Below, piece after piece: positions 1-6,175 of a stretch of DNA of 7,109 nt. The first letter of the stretch is position 1, and each line of letters starts with the position of its first letter. This DNA comes from Chloroflexota bacterium. Its GTDB lineage: Bacteria; Chloroflexota; Anaerolineae; Anaerolineales; UBA11657. The translations under genes and the position numbers were made by a program. Below the pieces are notes generated by a model. The model was not told the origin of the DNA and ran no database searches. It saw only the letters and a program-made list of their open reading frames with translations. Where the stretch lies: contig QWRL01000121.1 of NCBI GenBank assembly GCA_003670425.1, positions 1-7,109 on the forward strand. Direction: 5' to 3'.

Positions 1-346
1 CTGCGTGCCAGTGCTTTCTACTTTCCCGCCCGTCTGCAACCGGCACTAACGGTGCAATGTGCATTGCACTGGAGTGCTTGGCTGGTTGCACGCGCGCATG
101 GTGTGGCAGCTGGTTGGCAGATACTCCGGCCAGATAATAAACGTCCGCTGTGAAGGCGGGTATTGGACCGCTGGCGTTGGCAGCGGAATGCAAACGACTA
201 GTGGTTGTGGCAGCACTTGTACGCTGCGCAGCCGGCACGGCCATTACCGTGGGCAAAAGAAAACAGGCAAGCAAAAAAGTTCCGGGCATCCAGCCGTGGC
301 GAACCTGCTTCGGAGATGGCGACGAAGGCGAACTGAAACGATTCAT
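1..346 (-). CDS. Exported protein of unknown function, 5' part only (runs off left edge)
   Basis: An open frame of 115 codons starts at the ATG at 344-346 on the minus strand and has no stop before the left edge, so the C-terminal part is missing. The N-terminus is basic (K13, R16, H17). A hydrophobic run follows at about residues 23-36, ending in AVPAA-Q near residue 40, a plausible Sec signal peptide with cleavage around A39/A40. LLAC at 25-28 resembles a lipobox, but the hydrophobic stretch continues past the Cys, so a lipoprotein is unlikely. The mature part seen is rich in Ala, Ser, Pro and His and includes a TADVYYLAG segment. I do not recognise a family. A good promoter at 377-405 would start the mRNA about 24 bases upstream of this ATG, with a weak AGAGA ribosome site. 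A second in-frame Met (residue 20) is an alternative start that would keep the signal peptide. The promoter, signal peptide and unbroken frame together make a real gene likely. Confidence 0.68.
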   Translation of the reverse strand, partial: MNRFSSPSSPSPKQVRHGWMPGTFLLACFLLPTVMAVPAAQRTSAATTTSRLHSAANASGPIPAFTADVYYLAGVSANQLPHHARVQPAKHSSAMHIAPLVPVADGRESRKHWHA

Positions 347-376
347 TTGAAGTCTCTACTATATGAGGCGCGTCAA

Positions 377-405
377 TTTATACCAGAGGTTTTGTAACTG
401 GTAAA
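377..405 (-). promoter_or_regulatory. Sigma70-type promoter for the left-edge exported-protein gene
   Basis: Read on the minus strand there is a -35 box TTTACC (400-405), a 17-base spacer and a -10 box TATAAA (377-382). The expected start of transcription is near 370, leaving a leader of about 24 bases before the ATG at 346. Spacing is optimal and the -10 box matches five of six consensus bases. No expression evidence is available. Confidence 0.55.
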
Positions 406-706
406 GTATTCCTGCAACTGTATAAGGTTTTTTTACGGCTTCATCCAGTTCGTTACTTCATTATGTCAATCCGGCCGGGCCTTTTGGCGGGGCCATGCAA
501 ACTATTGCAATTGCAGGCCGATACTGGCGCGTCTATCCGCCCGCCGTGCGCCGGGCATGGGGGGCTAGGTCAGCCCGCCCTAAATTGTGGGACCAATGAC
601 CTCATGTACGGGAACGGAATTGGGGGGGCTGAGGCCTGCCTCTTTCGCACCTGCATTGGGGCGCCATAGTCTTTCGCTGTCTGTTTCGCGACGCGGCTGT
701 GTAGCA
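406..706 (+). other. Gene-free leader region upstream of the DUF4395 gene
   Basis: No frame here gives a convincing protein on either strand, and I find no tRNA, tmRNA, 6S, SRP or RNase P RNA signature and no riboswitch core that I recognise. The region contains a 10-bp palindrome TGCAATTGCA (506-515), a small GAGGC/GCCTC hairpin near 630-642 and two G-runs (559-564 and 622-628). The segment CATGGGGG at 556-563 is the exact complement of the 5' arm (707-714) of the terminator that follows. The stretch could be the 5' leader of the downstream gene, a small RNA ending at that terminator, or plain spacer between divergent genes. I see no strong plus-strand promoter. Confidence 0.4.
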
Positions 707-740
707 CCCCCATGGAAATAACCATGGGGGTTTTTTATTT
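707..740 (+). terminator. Intrinsic terminator or attenuator in front of the DUF4395 gene
   Basis: A perfect 9-bp stem (CCCCCATGG at 707-715 with CCATGGGGG at 722-730) encloses a 6-base A-rich loop and is followed directly by a T-rich tract (731-740). The minus-strand flank is not T-rich, so it works in the plus direction only. The ribosome binding site AAGGAG of the next gene begins at 745, so the hairpin lies immediately ahead of that gene. It either ends an upstream transcript (no gene is visible there) or controls read-through into the DUF4395 gene. Confidence 0.8.
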
Positions 741-759
741 GTGCAAGGAGATCAATGCA

Positions 760-1269
760 ATGACCGTTCAACAAACATCCTGGACCGCAAGGGTCTTTAG
801 TTTTCCAAATCCGGTGAATGACTACGCTGCGCGGCTGGTAGCCGGCATGGTGGTTTTGATGGGGCTCGCGGTACTGCTGGGCGATGCGGTGTGGCTGCTG
901 CCCTTCTTGGCGGCCGGGTTTCTGGCGCGGGTGCTGGCCGGCCCGCGGCTAAGTGCTGCCGGCCTGCTGGCTACGCGGGTGCTGATCCCGGCGCTGGGCA
1001 ATCCCTATCGGCCGGTTGCGGGTCCGCCCAAGCGTTTTGCGCAGTTTGTTGGCTTGTTGTTTTCCGGGGGCGCGCTGGCCTTGCACTGGGGGCTGCAGCT
1101 GGCCGGCGCTTCAAAGTTTCTGATTGCGGTGCTCGTGCTGTTTGCCGGCTTGGAGACCGCGCTGGGCTTTTGTGCGGGCTGCTTTGTGTTTGGATACTTT
1201 ATTCGCTGGGGCCTGGTACCGGCCACAATATGTGCGGAGTGCGAAGACTTTTCCCGCCGCGTTCAGTGA
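760..1269 (+). CDS. DUF4395 family integral membrane protein
   Basis: This 169-residue protein matches the DUF4395 family along its whole length. It has the family opening FPNPVNDYAARLVAG (15-29), then FLARVLAGPRLS (54-65), ATRVLIPALG (71-80) and PVAGPPKRFAQ (85-95), and ends in GFCAGC plus ICAEC. Hydrophobic segments at about 28-50, 95-113 and 119-146 indicate an inner-membrane protein with several passes. Two CxxC pairs (C138/C141 and C158/C161) lie at or near the membrane end; I recall some members being encoded beside thioredoxin-like genes, but none is nearby here and the biochemical role is unknown. The start at 760 is chosen because AAGGAG at 745-750 lies nine bases upstream; the longer in-frame ATG at 712 lies inside the terminator hairpin and is not credible. 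The gene is followed 111 bases later by the PAP2 gene on the same strand. Confidence 0.88.
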   Translation: MTVQQTSWTARVFSFPNPVNDYAARLVAGMVVLMGLAVLLGDAVWLLPFLAAGFLARVLAGPRLSAAGLLATRVLIPALGNPYRPVAGPPKRFAQFVGLLFSGGALALHWGLQLAGASKFLIAVLVLFAGLETALGFCAGCFVFGYFIRWGLVPATICAECEDFSRRVQ

Positions 1270-1345
1270 AGCTGCGCTGCGCGGAAATTAACGCAGCTGC
1301 GGTTGTTTGAATGATGGGCAGGGCGCAGCCAGATTGGCGCGTCGC

Positions 1346-1374
1346 TTGCCCGTAGTTTGCGTCTAGGGTATTCT
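1346..1374 (+). promoter_or_regulatory. Possible promoter giving a leaderless PAP2 mRNA
   Basis: TTGCCC (1346-1351), a 17-base spacer and TATTCT (1369-1374) make a moderate sigma70-type promoter, each box matching four of six consensus bases. Transcription would begin about seven bases after the -10 box, which is at the ATG (1381) of the PAP2 gene. This fits the absence of a convincing ribosome binding site there. Inferred from sequence only. Confidence 0.35.
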
Positions 1375-1380
1375 GGGCAC

Positions 1381-1941
1381 ATGCTGGACCAGCAATTGTT
1401 CGGTGTGCTGTTCCAGCTTGCAACTGCAAGCAGCTTCGCGCAGCGCGCCACCGTCTGGCTGGGAGTGCAGCTGCCGTATTGGACCTGTGCCGCTGCTGCC
1501 GTGCACGAATGGTTCATCCGCCAGCCCCACAAAATACCGCGCTCGCTGGTGCGCATTTTTGTGCCCGGAATTGTTGTGTGGGTGTTTGCGTGGGTTCTCA
1601 AGGCTTGGTTTTTTCTGCCGCGCCCAATCATTGTGCTGGGGATCGTGCCGATCATTACCGTGAATGATCAGTACGGTGCATTCCCTTCGGCGCATGCCAC
1701 TTTCTTTGGGGCGCTGGCTGTGAGCTTTTACTTTCGTGACCGGCGTGCCGGGCTTGTATTTTTTTGCGCGGCGCTGGTGGTGGCGTTTGCGCGCGTGGCC
1801 GGCGGCGTGCATTGGCCATCCGATGCATTGGGCGGCTTGGCGCTGGGAGCCGTGGCGGCTGTGCTCGCGCAGTTTGGGTTCAACTGGTTTGATCAGCGGG
1901 CGCGTGCAGCGGCGGCATCCGGCATTGTGTCCGGAAGTTAG
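1381..1941 (+). CDS. PAP2-family membrane phosphatase
   Basis: The 186-residue product is a type 2 phosphatidic acid phosphatase family membrane enzyme, a class that removes phosphate from lipid phosphates or undecaprenyl diphosphate at the membrane. All three catalytic blocks are present: K74-x6-R81-P82, P102-S-A-H105, and R138-x5-H144-x3-D148. The Ser that usually precedes the third-block Arg is Ala here (A137). Hydrophobic segments occur at about 55-72, 107-117, 124-139 and 150-166. The length is usual for small PAP2 proteins. The natural substrate cannot be told from sequence; undecaprenyl diphosphate recycling or phospholipid turnover are both possible. The ATG at 1381 is preferred over an upstream in-frame TTG at 1357; neither has a clear ribosome site. 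The gene converges on the DUF1003 gene, with about 100 bases between them. Confidence 0.88.
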   Translation: MLDQQLFGVLFQLATASSFAQRATVWLGVQLPYWTCAAAAVHEWFIRQPHKIPRSLVRIFVPGIVVWVFAWVLKAWFFLPRPIIVLGIVPIITVNDQYGAFPSAHATFFGALAVSFYFRDRRAGLVFFCAALVVAFARVAGGVHWPSDALGGLALGAVAAVLAQFGFNWFDQRARAAAASGIVSGS

Positions 1942-2040
1942 TGCAGCATTGCGGCCAAAGCAAATTAGGTGCGCACCATAATGTAAGCCAGCCGTTGAGC
2001 AGCGCGCGCCAGTGCCGGCGCGACAGCTGCCCGGCAGCAG
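1942..2040. other. Short convergent intergenic spacer
   Basis: This 99-base gap lies between the ends of the convergent PAP2 and DUF1003 genes. It holds a GC-rich hairpin (CGCGCC/GGCGCG with a 6-base loop, about 2008-2025) and a tight GCTGC/GCAGC hairpin near 2026-2038. Neither is followed by a T-run in either direction, so I do not call an intrinsic terminator, although they could hinder polymerase from both sides. Confidence 0.35.
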
Positions 2041-2598
2041 TTAACTTTCCGGCAGCGCGCGGCTGGCGCGTGATTGCAGGCGCTCCAGCTCGGCCAACAC
2101 ATCTTCCGGCAGCGTGTCCAGCTCCAGTTCAGCCAGTTCTGCATCAGCATTATTGGCAATGCCCAGCTTGTCTTGAATGGCATCAAGCATGCGCAGGCTG
2201 CGCGTGAGCTCATGCTCGGAAAGCAGGCCGATGTGCAGGTCAAGGTCGGCGCGGAAGTCTGCCTCGCGGCTGAGGCGGTTTTGGCTGATGAGCACAAAGG
2301 TTGCCAGAAAGATGGCTTCAAGCGACACAGTCATTGTCAGCAGGCCGTAGGGAAAAGGGTCGAAGGGCGCAAGTCCCACGCGTCCGCTGTTGAGCACGAT
2401 CCATGCTGCAAACCAGATAACGTGGAGCCACAGAAACTGCATGCTGCCGGAGAAGGCGGTGATGAAGTCTGCGATGCGGTCCTGCACGCCGCGCTGGCGC
2501 GCTGCTTTTTTGCGCAAGCGCAGAATGGTGCGCATGTTGCGTTCCAGCACGCGGCCGAGGTGCGGATGCGGGTTGGGCTCAGCGGGCGGCGTTGGCAT
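2041..2598 (-). CDS. DUF1003 family membrane protein
   Basis: The family core runs from RIADFITAFSGSMQFLWLH to LISQNRLSREADFRADLDLHI. With the start used here (185 residues) there are two transmembrane segments at about 53-71 and 84-105, then the polar RLSREADFRADLDLHIGLLSEHE stretch typical of DUF1003 and an acidic helical tail rich in Leu and Glu. The molecular function of DUF1003 is not known. The start is uncertain. ATG at 2598 begins 17 bases after the def stop codon. An upstream GTG at 2652 would add 18 residues and overlap the end of def. A Met further in, preceded by GGAACG, would remove about 21 residues but keep the membrane core. It is the last gene of the minus-strand cluster. No clear terminator follows. 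Confidence 0.85.
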   Translation of the reverse strand: MPTPPAEPNPHPHLGRVLERNMRTILRLRKKAARQRGVQDRIADFITAFSGSMQFLWLHVIWFAAWIVLNSGRVGLAPFDPFPYGLLTMTVSLEAIFLATFVLISQNRLSREADFRADLDLHIGLLSEHELTRSLRMLDAIQDKLGIANNADAELAELELDTLPEDVLAELERLQSRASRALPES

Positions 2599-2615
2599 TT
2601 GCTGGCGCGCAGGTT

Positions 2616-3185
2616 TCAGGCCGCGTCTGGATCCGGAGTGCTGATGCGCCACACATCCGAAGCCCGGTCTATAAACAGCACGCCCTCCAGATGGTCATAC
2701 TCATGCTGCAGTACGCGCGCCATCCAGCCATGGGTGTGCAGCTTGTGCGGCTGGTTGTGGCGGTCGCGGTACTTGATGGTAATGGTGCGCGGGCGTTCCA
2801 CATCGCCGGCAAAGCCGGGCAGCGACAGGCAGCCTTCAGTGCCGACTTCAAGCTCCTCAGAAAAGCGCGTGATCTCCGGGTTCACCATCACCAGCACGCG
2901 CCCCACGCCGGGCGCGGCAGGGGCTGCAGGCTCTGCGCTCGGTTCTACATCCGCGGTGGCCGCATCCTCAGCATCATCGGCAGCGGGCTCATGTTCCAGG
3001 TGCGCCACAAACAGGCGCAGGCTTTCGCCCACTTGCGGCGCAGCCAAACCGACGCCGGGCGCGGCGTGCATCGTCAGCAGCAGGTCGTCTACCAGCTGCT
3101 GGAATGTTTTGTCAAAGCTGGTCACCTTGAGCGCGGCCCGCCGCAGCCGGTCATCGGCTGGAGTGATGATGTTGCGCAGCGCCAT
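2616..3185 (-). CDS. def: Peptide deformylase
   Basis: This cytoplasmic metalloenzyme removes the formyl group from the starting methionine of new proteins. The three family motifs are intact: GVGLAAPQ at 44-51 (motif 1), EGCLS at 117-121 with metal-binding C119 (motif 2), and HEYDH at 161-165 with metal ligands H161 and H165 and catalytic E162 (motif 3). At 189 residues it is longer than the usual 165-175. The excess is an Ala/Pro/Asp/Glu-rich insert at about residues 64-95, between motifs 1 and 2, probably a surface loop. The ending FIDRASDVWR resembles deformylases I associate with Chloroflexota. ATG at 3185 lies four bases after the stop codon of the upstream gene and has no ribosome site, so translational coupling is likely. 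No methionyl-tRNA formyltransferase gene, its common partner, is in the window. Confidence 0.95.
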   Translation of the reverse strand: MALRNIITPADDRLRRAALKVTSFDKTFQQLVDDLLLTMHAAPGVGLAAPQVGESLRLFVAHLEHEPAADDAEDAATADVEPSAEPAAPAAPGVGRVLVMVNPEITRFSEELEVGTEGCLSLPGFAGDVERPRTITIKYRDRHNQPHKLHTHGWMARVLQHEYDHLEGVLFIDRASDVWRISTPDPDAA

Positions 3186-3189
3186 GGCG

Positions 3190-4839
3190 TCAATGGGCGG
3201 GTGCGCCGGGCTGCTCCGGCGGCTGCGCAGGCTGCGTTACCTGCGCGTATGCTTTTAGCCAGTCCACCATCTCGGTGCGCTGGCGCTCGCGCTCAGCCGT
3301 CTGCTGCTGCTCCTGGCGCAGTTCCATGCGGTTCAAGATTGTCTGCTGCACCAGCAGCGGATCCAGCACCATCTTGAAGTCCAAGTCGCCTGTGTCTCCG
3401 CCGGTTTCAATTGTGACGCTGCCATAATTAAAAATGCTGGCCCAGAAGCCGGGCCGCGAGTACTGCACATTCACCAGATTCTCCAGCGGCGCGCTGCGCT
3501 GAATCAGGCTGCCCAGCAGGGGCTTTTTTTCCATGTCAATCAGGCGGTCGGGGGTGAGGGTGTATGTGTCGTTATGCCAGTCTGCATAGTAATACCAGGC
3601 CCAGCAAAATGCGCCGAACGAGAACAGCAGCAGGCTGCCGTTGATGTAGGCGCTGGCTGGCATGCCCGGCTGCTGGAACAAAAGCGCCAGCAGCGCGCAC
3701 AAGAGCATGCCCAGCAAGCCCGGCCCGGTGCGCGCAAGCAGCACCAGCGGATGCTTGCGCCAGATGACGGTGTTGCCGGCGTACTCGGTGAAGCTGGGGC
3801 GCAATTGGCTGAAGAGTGCGCCGAGGCTGCGCAGCAGCGAAGCTTGCGGCTTTGGCGGCGCGGGCGGCTGCGCCACGGGCGGCTCTGTCTGCCAGCCGAT
3901 GCCCACGCGCACGGACTGCACCAGGGATTGCGCATGCGCCTTGCGCTGCGCACTTTGCGCGCGTTGCACCAGCTCGTTGATAATCTCGCGCACGGCTTGC
4001 GGTGCCTGAATGTTCGGGAAGTGCAAAATGCCGGCCAGCGTGCGCGCGCTTACGTCGCCCACATCCAGCAGCTGCTCTATAAACCCCTGCTCCAGATCCA
4101 CTGAGCGCACGCGCTGCAGCGGCACCTCCGTGCGCGTGCGGTATAACAGCATCAGGCGCTGGTCGCTGATGATGCGCTTGTCCGTCACCACGTACGAGTC
4201 GTCCAGCCAGTCCACATACAACAGCAGCATCCAGAGCGCTGCCAGCCCGCCGCCCGGCAGCAGCACAGGCCAGCCATTGATGGAAAGCTGCTGCAGTCCC
4301 CAGAATGCGCCAAGCGCCGCAACCAGTATTAGCGCCGGCTGCCAAACGCGGCCTGCCAGCCACGCCCAGTGCGTGCGGCAGATCAGCAGCACATTTTCAT
4401 TGCCGCGCAGCCACCCGGCATAACGCCGGCGGCGCAGCCAGGCCGCGGTGCGGCGCTTCACCAGCAAGGCAGCTTGCAGGGAAGGGTGCTCGCGCTGCAA
4501 TTTTTGCAGCGCAGCCGCCGGCAGCGCCAGCAGCACGGTTGGCTCCAGTGGTATGGCGGCTGCCGGATGGCGGCCTTTGGGGTGCGCAGCCTGCGCGCCA
4601 AAATAATCATTCTCAACCAGCACTTGTGCGCCGGGTGCGCCGGCACCCAACGCCACCCGCCCGGATGCCACAATAAACAAAAAGTTTGCGGCAGCGCCGG
4701 CCGCCGCCACCACCTCGCCGCTTGCAAATTCGTGCACCTCGCACTGCGCGGCCAAGGCCTGCAGCGCCGGCAGCTTGAGCAGCCGGAAGAGGTGCACCGG
4801 CTGCAGCACAGCCAACATCTCGGGAGTGCTGATGCTCAT
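3190..4839 (-). CDS. Cyclic-nucleotide-binding-like domain plus two membrane/bacterial PH modules
   Basis: This 549-residue protein has three parts. Residues about 8-130 resemble a cyclic-nucleotide-binding (CRP/EPAC type) beta-barrel, with FASGEVVAAAGAAANFLFIVASGRV as the early strands. The phosphate-binding cassette is degenerate: the usual FGE-x-AL reads YFGAQAA (79-85) and only an Arg (R90) remains, so nucleotide binding is doubtful. Two copies of a module follow: a transmembrane pair (about 165-184 and 190-210) with a bacterial PH (bPH2/DUF304-like) domain at about 213-293, then a second pair (about 370-388 and 397-417) with a PH domain at about 423-505. The copies share DxSY/DTYxLTxxRxI and PLxxxxxV patterns. 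A Pro-rich linker (317-332) precedes the second module, and a Gln/Glu-rich helix and Pro-rich tail end the protein. Function is unknown; a membrane-anchored sensor or scaffold is a guess. The ATG at 4839 is 27 bases after the kynU stop. Confidence 0.8.
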   Translation of the reverse strand: MSISTPEMLAVLQPVHLFRLLKLPALQALAAQCEVHEFASGEVVAAAGAAANFLFIVASGRVALGAGAPGAQVLVENDYFGAQAAHPKGRHPAAAIPLEPTVLLALPAAALQKLQREHPSLQAALLVKRRTAAWLRRRRYAGWLRGNENVLLICRTHWAWLAGRVWQPALILVAALGAFWGLQQLSINGWPVLLPGGGLAALWMLLLYVDWLDDSYVVTDKRIISDQRLMLLYRTRTEVPLQRVRSVDLEQGFIEQLLDVGDVSARTLAGILHFPNIQAPQAVREIINELVQRAQSAQRKAHAQSLVQSVRVGIGWQTEPPVAQPPAPPKPQASLLRSLGALFSQLRPSFTEYAGNTVIWRKHPLVLLARTGPGLLGMLLCALLALLFQQPGMPASAYINGSLLLFSFGAFCWAWYYYADWHNDTYTLTPDRLIDMEKKPLLGSLIQRSAPLENLVNVQYSRPGFWASIFNYGSVTIETGGDTGDLDFKMVLDPLLVQQTILNRMELRQEQQQTAERERQRTEMVDWLKAYAQVTQPAQPPEQPGAPAH

Positions 4840-4866
4840 GGGTCTGGCTGGGCTTGCGCCGGCGCC

Positions 4867-6132
4867 TCAGGTGACCAGCGGGCGCTGGTCCTGATACTTA
4901 ACATAGCGCTGCTCCAGCACGGCAGTGCGCATGTGCTGCACCGCGGCATGCAGCTCGGCAAATGTGTTGTAGAGCGGCGCAATACCGAGGCGCAGGTTGT
5001 CCGGCGCGCGGAAGTCCGGCAGCACGTGCAGCTCTTCAATCAGTGCGCGGTCAATGCCCAGCGCGTGCAGATGGCCAAGCGAAATGTGCGAGCCGCGCTG
5101 CTGCGCATTGCGCGGCGACTGCAGCCGGTAGCCCAGCGGCTCCAGCTGCTGCTCCCATAATGCCACCAGATACTCCGTCTGGCGCAGCGACTTTGCGCGC
5201 ACGCGCGCCAGGCCGGCCTCCAGCAGCAAGTCCAGCGCGGGCTCGATCGCCATCAATGAAAGCACCGGCGGCGTGCCGGTTAAGAATTTGCGCAGGTCGG
5301 GCTGTGGCACGTAGTCCGGCTCAAATGCAAACGGATCAAGCTGCCCGATCCAGCCTTGGATGGGGTTCTGCAGGCGCGCGTGCAAATCTTCATGCACATA
5401 TAAGAAAGCCGGCGCACCCGGGCCGCCATTAAGGTACTTGTAACTGCAGCCCACAGCCAAGTCTGCATGGGCTGCGTGCAGTTCTACGGGCACCGCGCCC
5501 ACCGTGTGGCTCAGGTCCCACAGTGTTAGCGCGCCGCGCGCGTGTGCCAGCGCGGTGATCTCTGCCAGCGGGTGTACGAAGCCGCTTTTGAAAGCAGTAT
5601 GCGAGAGCATCACCAGCGCGGTTTGCTCATCAATGGCGGCAGCCAGGGCAGCGGGTGCTACGCTGATGCCGTCCGCTGTGGGTACAATGCGCAGAGCGTC
5701 CGGCGGGTGGCCCAGCAGCTGCAGCACACCTTGCAGCACATACAGGTCAGAGGGAAAGTTGAGCGCGTCCGTAACGATGATGTGGCGCCCGGGCTGCGCC
5801 CGCAGCGCTGCCACACAAAGCTTGAAGAGATTTACGGAAGTGGAGTCGGCCAGCAGCACTTCATGCGGCAGCGCGCCCACAACTTGCGCCAGCTTGGCGC
5901 CAATGCGCTCTGCCGCCTCAAACCAGCCATTGCCCCAGCCGCGGATGAGCTGGTTTGCCCACTCTTCATCTATCAGTGCGTGCAGGCGCGTGCGCGTGTC
6001 CAGCGGCAGGCGCCCAAGCGAGTTTCCATCAAGGTAGATGAGGCGCGCATCCGGGATGGCGAAGCGCTGGCGGAAGGCAGCCAGCTCATCGGCACGATCC
6101 AGGGCTGCGGCGCCGGCGGCGGTAAGGTCCAT
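4867..6132 (-). CDS. kynU: Kynureninase
   Basis: Kynureninase is a cytoplasmic PLP enzyme that cleaves kynurenine to anthranilate and alanine (or 3-hydroxykynurenine to 3-hydroxyanthranilate) in tryptophan breakdown or NAD synthesis. The 421-residue product has the usual length and the family landmarks: YLDGNSLGRLP (33-43), DSTSVNLFK (96-104), NFPSD (125-129), WDLSHTVGA (205-213) with D206 expected to contact the PLP ring nitrogen, and CSYKYLNGGPG (229-239) with K232 as the Schiff-base lysine. IQGWIGQLDPFAFEP (258-272) and FLTGTPPVLSL (283-293) are also typical. The ATG at 6132 is the only usual start before an in-frame upstream TGA, though no ribosome site is visible. It leads a tight minus-strand cluster. 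No tryptophan dioxygenase or kynurenine formamidase gene is in the window, so substrate supply must come from elsewhere. Confidence 0.95.
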   Translation of the reverse strand: MDLTAAGAAALDRADELAAFRQRFAIPDARLIYLDGNSLGRLPLDTRTRLHALIDEEWANQLIRGWGNGWFEAAERIGAKLAQVVGALPHEVLLADSTSVNLFKLCVAALRAQPGRHIIVTDALNFPSDLYVLQGVLQLLGHPPDALRIVPTADGISVAPAALAAAIDEQTALVMLSHTAFKSGFVHPLAEITALAHARGALTLWDLSHTVGAVPVELHAAHADLAVGCSYKYLNGGPGAPAFLYVHEDLHARLQNPIQGWIGQLDPFAFEPDYVPQPDLRKFLTGTPPVLSLMAIEPALDLLLEAGLARVRAKSLRQTEYLVALWEQQLEPLGYRLQSPRNAQQRGSHISLGHLHALGIDRALIEELHVLPDFRAPDNLRLGIAPLYNTFAELHAAVQHMRTAVLEQRYVKYQDQRPLVT

Positions 6133-6175
6133 GGGCAGGATGGTAACTGCGGGGAGCGGGGCGCGTCAAGCTGCC

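Noticed and set aside
25..346. Lipoprotein signal (LLAC) in the left-edge exported protein
   Set aside because: The hydrophobic segment continues past the Cys, so a normal signal peptidase I site near residue 40 fits better.
59..397. Plus-strand frame of 112 codons at the left edge
   Set aside because: It overlaps a minus-strand frame with a signal peptide and promoter, has no ribosome site, and its translation is rich in Arg, Trp and Gly without any domain-like pattern.
406..706. Known structured RNA (tmRNA, 6S, SRP, RNase P RNA, common riboswitches)
   Set aside because: I looked for the conserved cores of these and found none; the leader is reported only as possible regulatory RNA.
712..759. 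Longer start (ATG 712) for the DUF4395 gene
   Set aside because: This ATG is inside the terminator stem, while the ATG at 760 has AAGGAG nine bases upstream and gives the normal family N-terminus.
580..774. Minus-strand frame of 64 codons across the terminator
   Set aside because: It crosses the terminator hairpin and the start of the DUF4395 gene, and has no ribosome site or family resemblance.
1270..1295. Possible terminator after the DUF4395 gene (GCTGCG ... CGCAGC)
   Set aside because: The stem is short with a long loop and no T-run follows.
2074..3377. Long plus-strand frames (394 and 261 codons) opposite DUF1003 and def
   Set aside because: They are antisense shadows in GC-rich DNA; the minus-strand frames carry clear family motifs.
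3572..5160. Other long frames (up to 263 codons) overlapping the membrane/PH gene and kynU
   Set aside because: They have repetitive Ala/Arg/Gln-rich shadow composition and overlap genes with recognisable domains.
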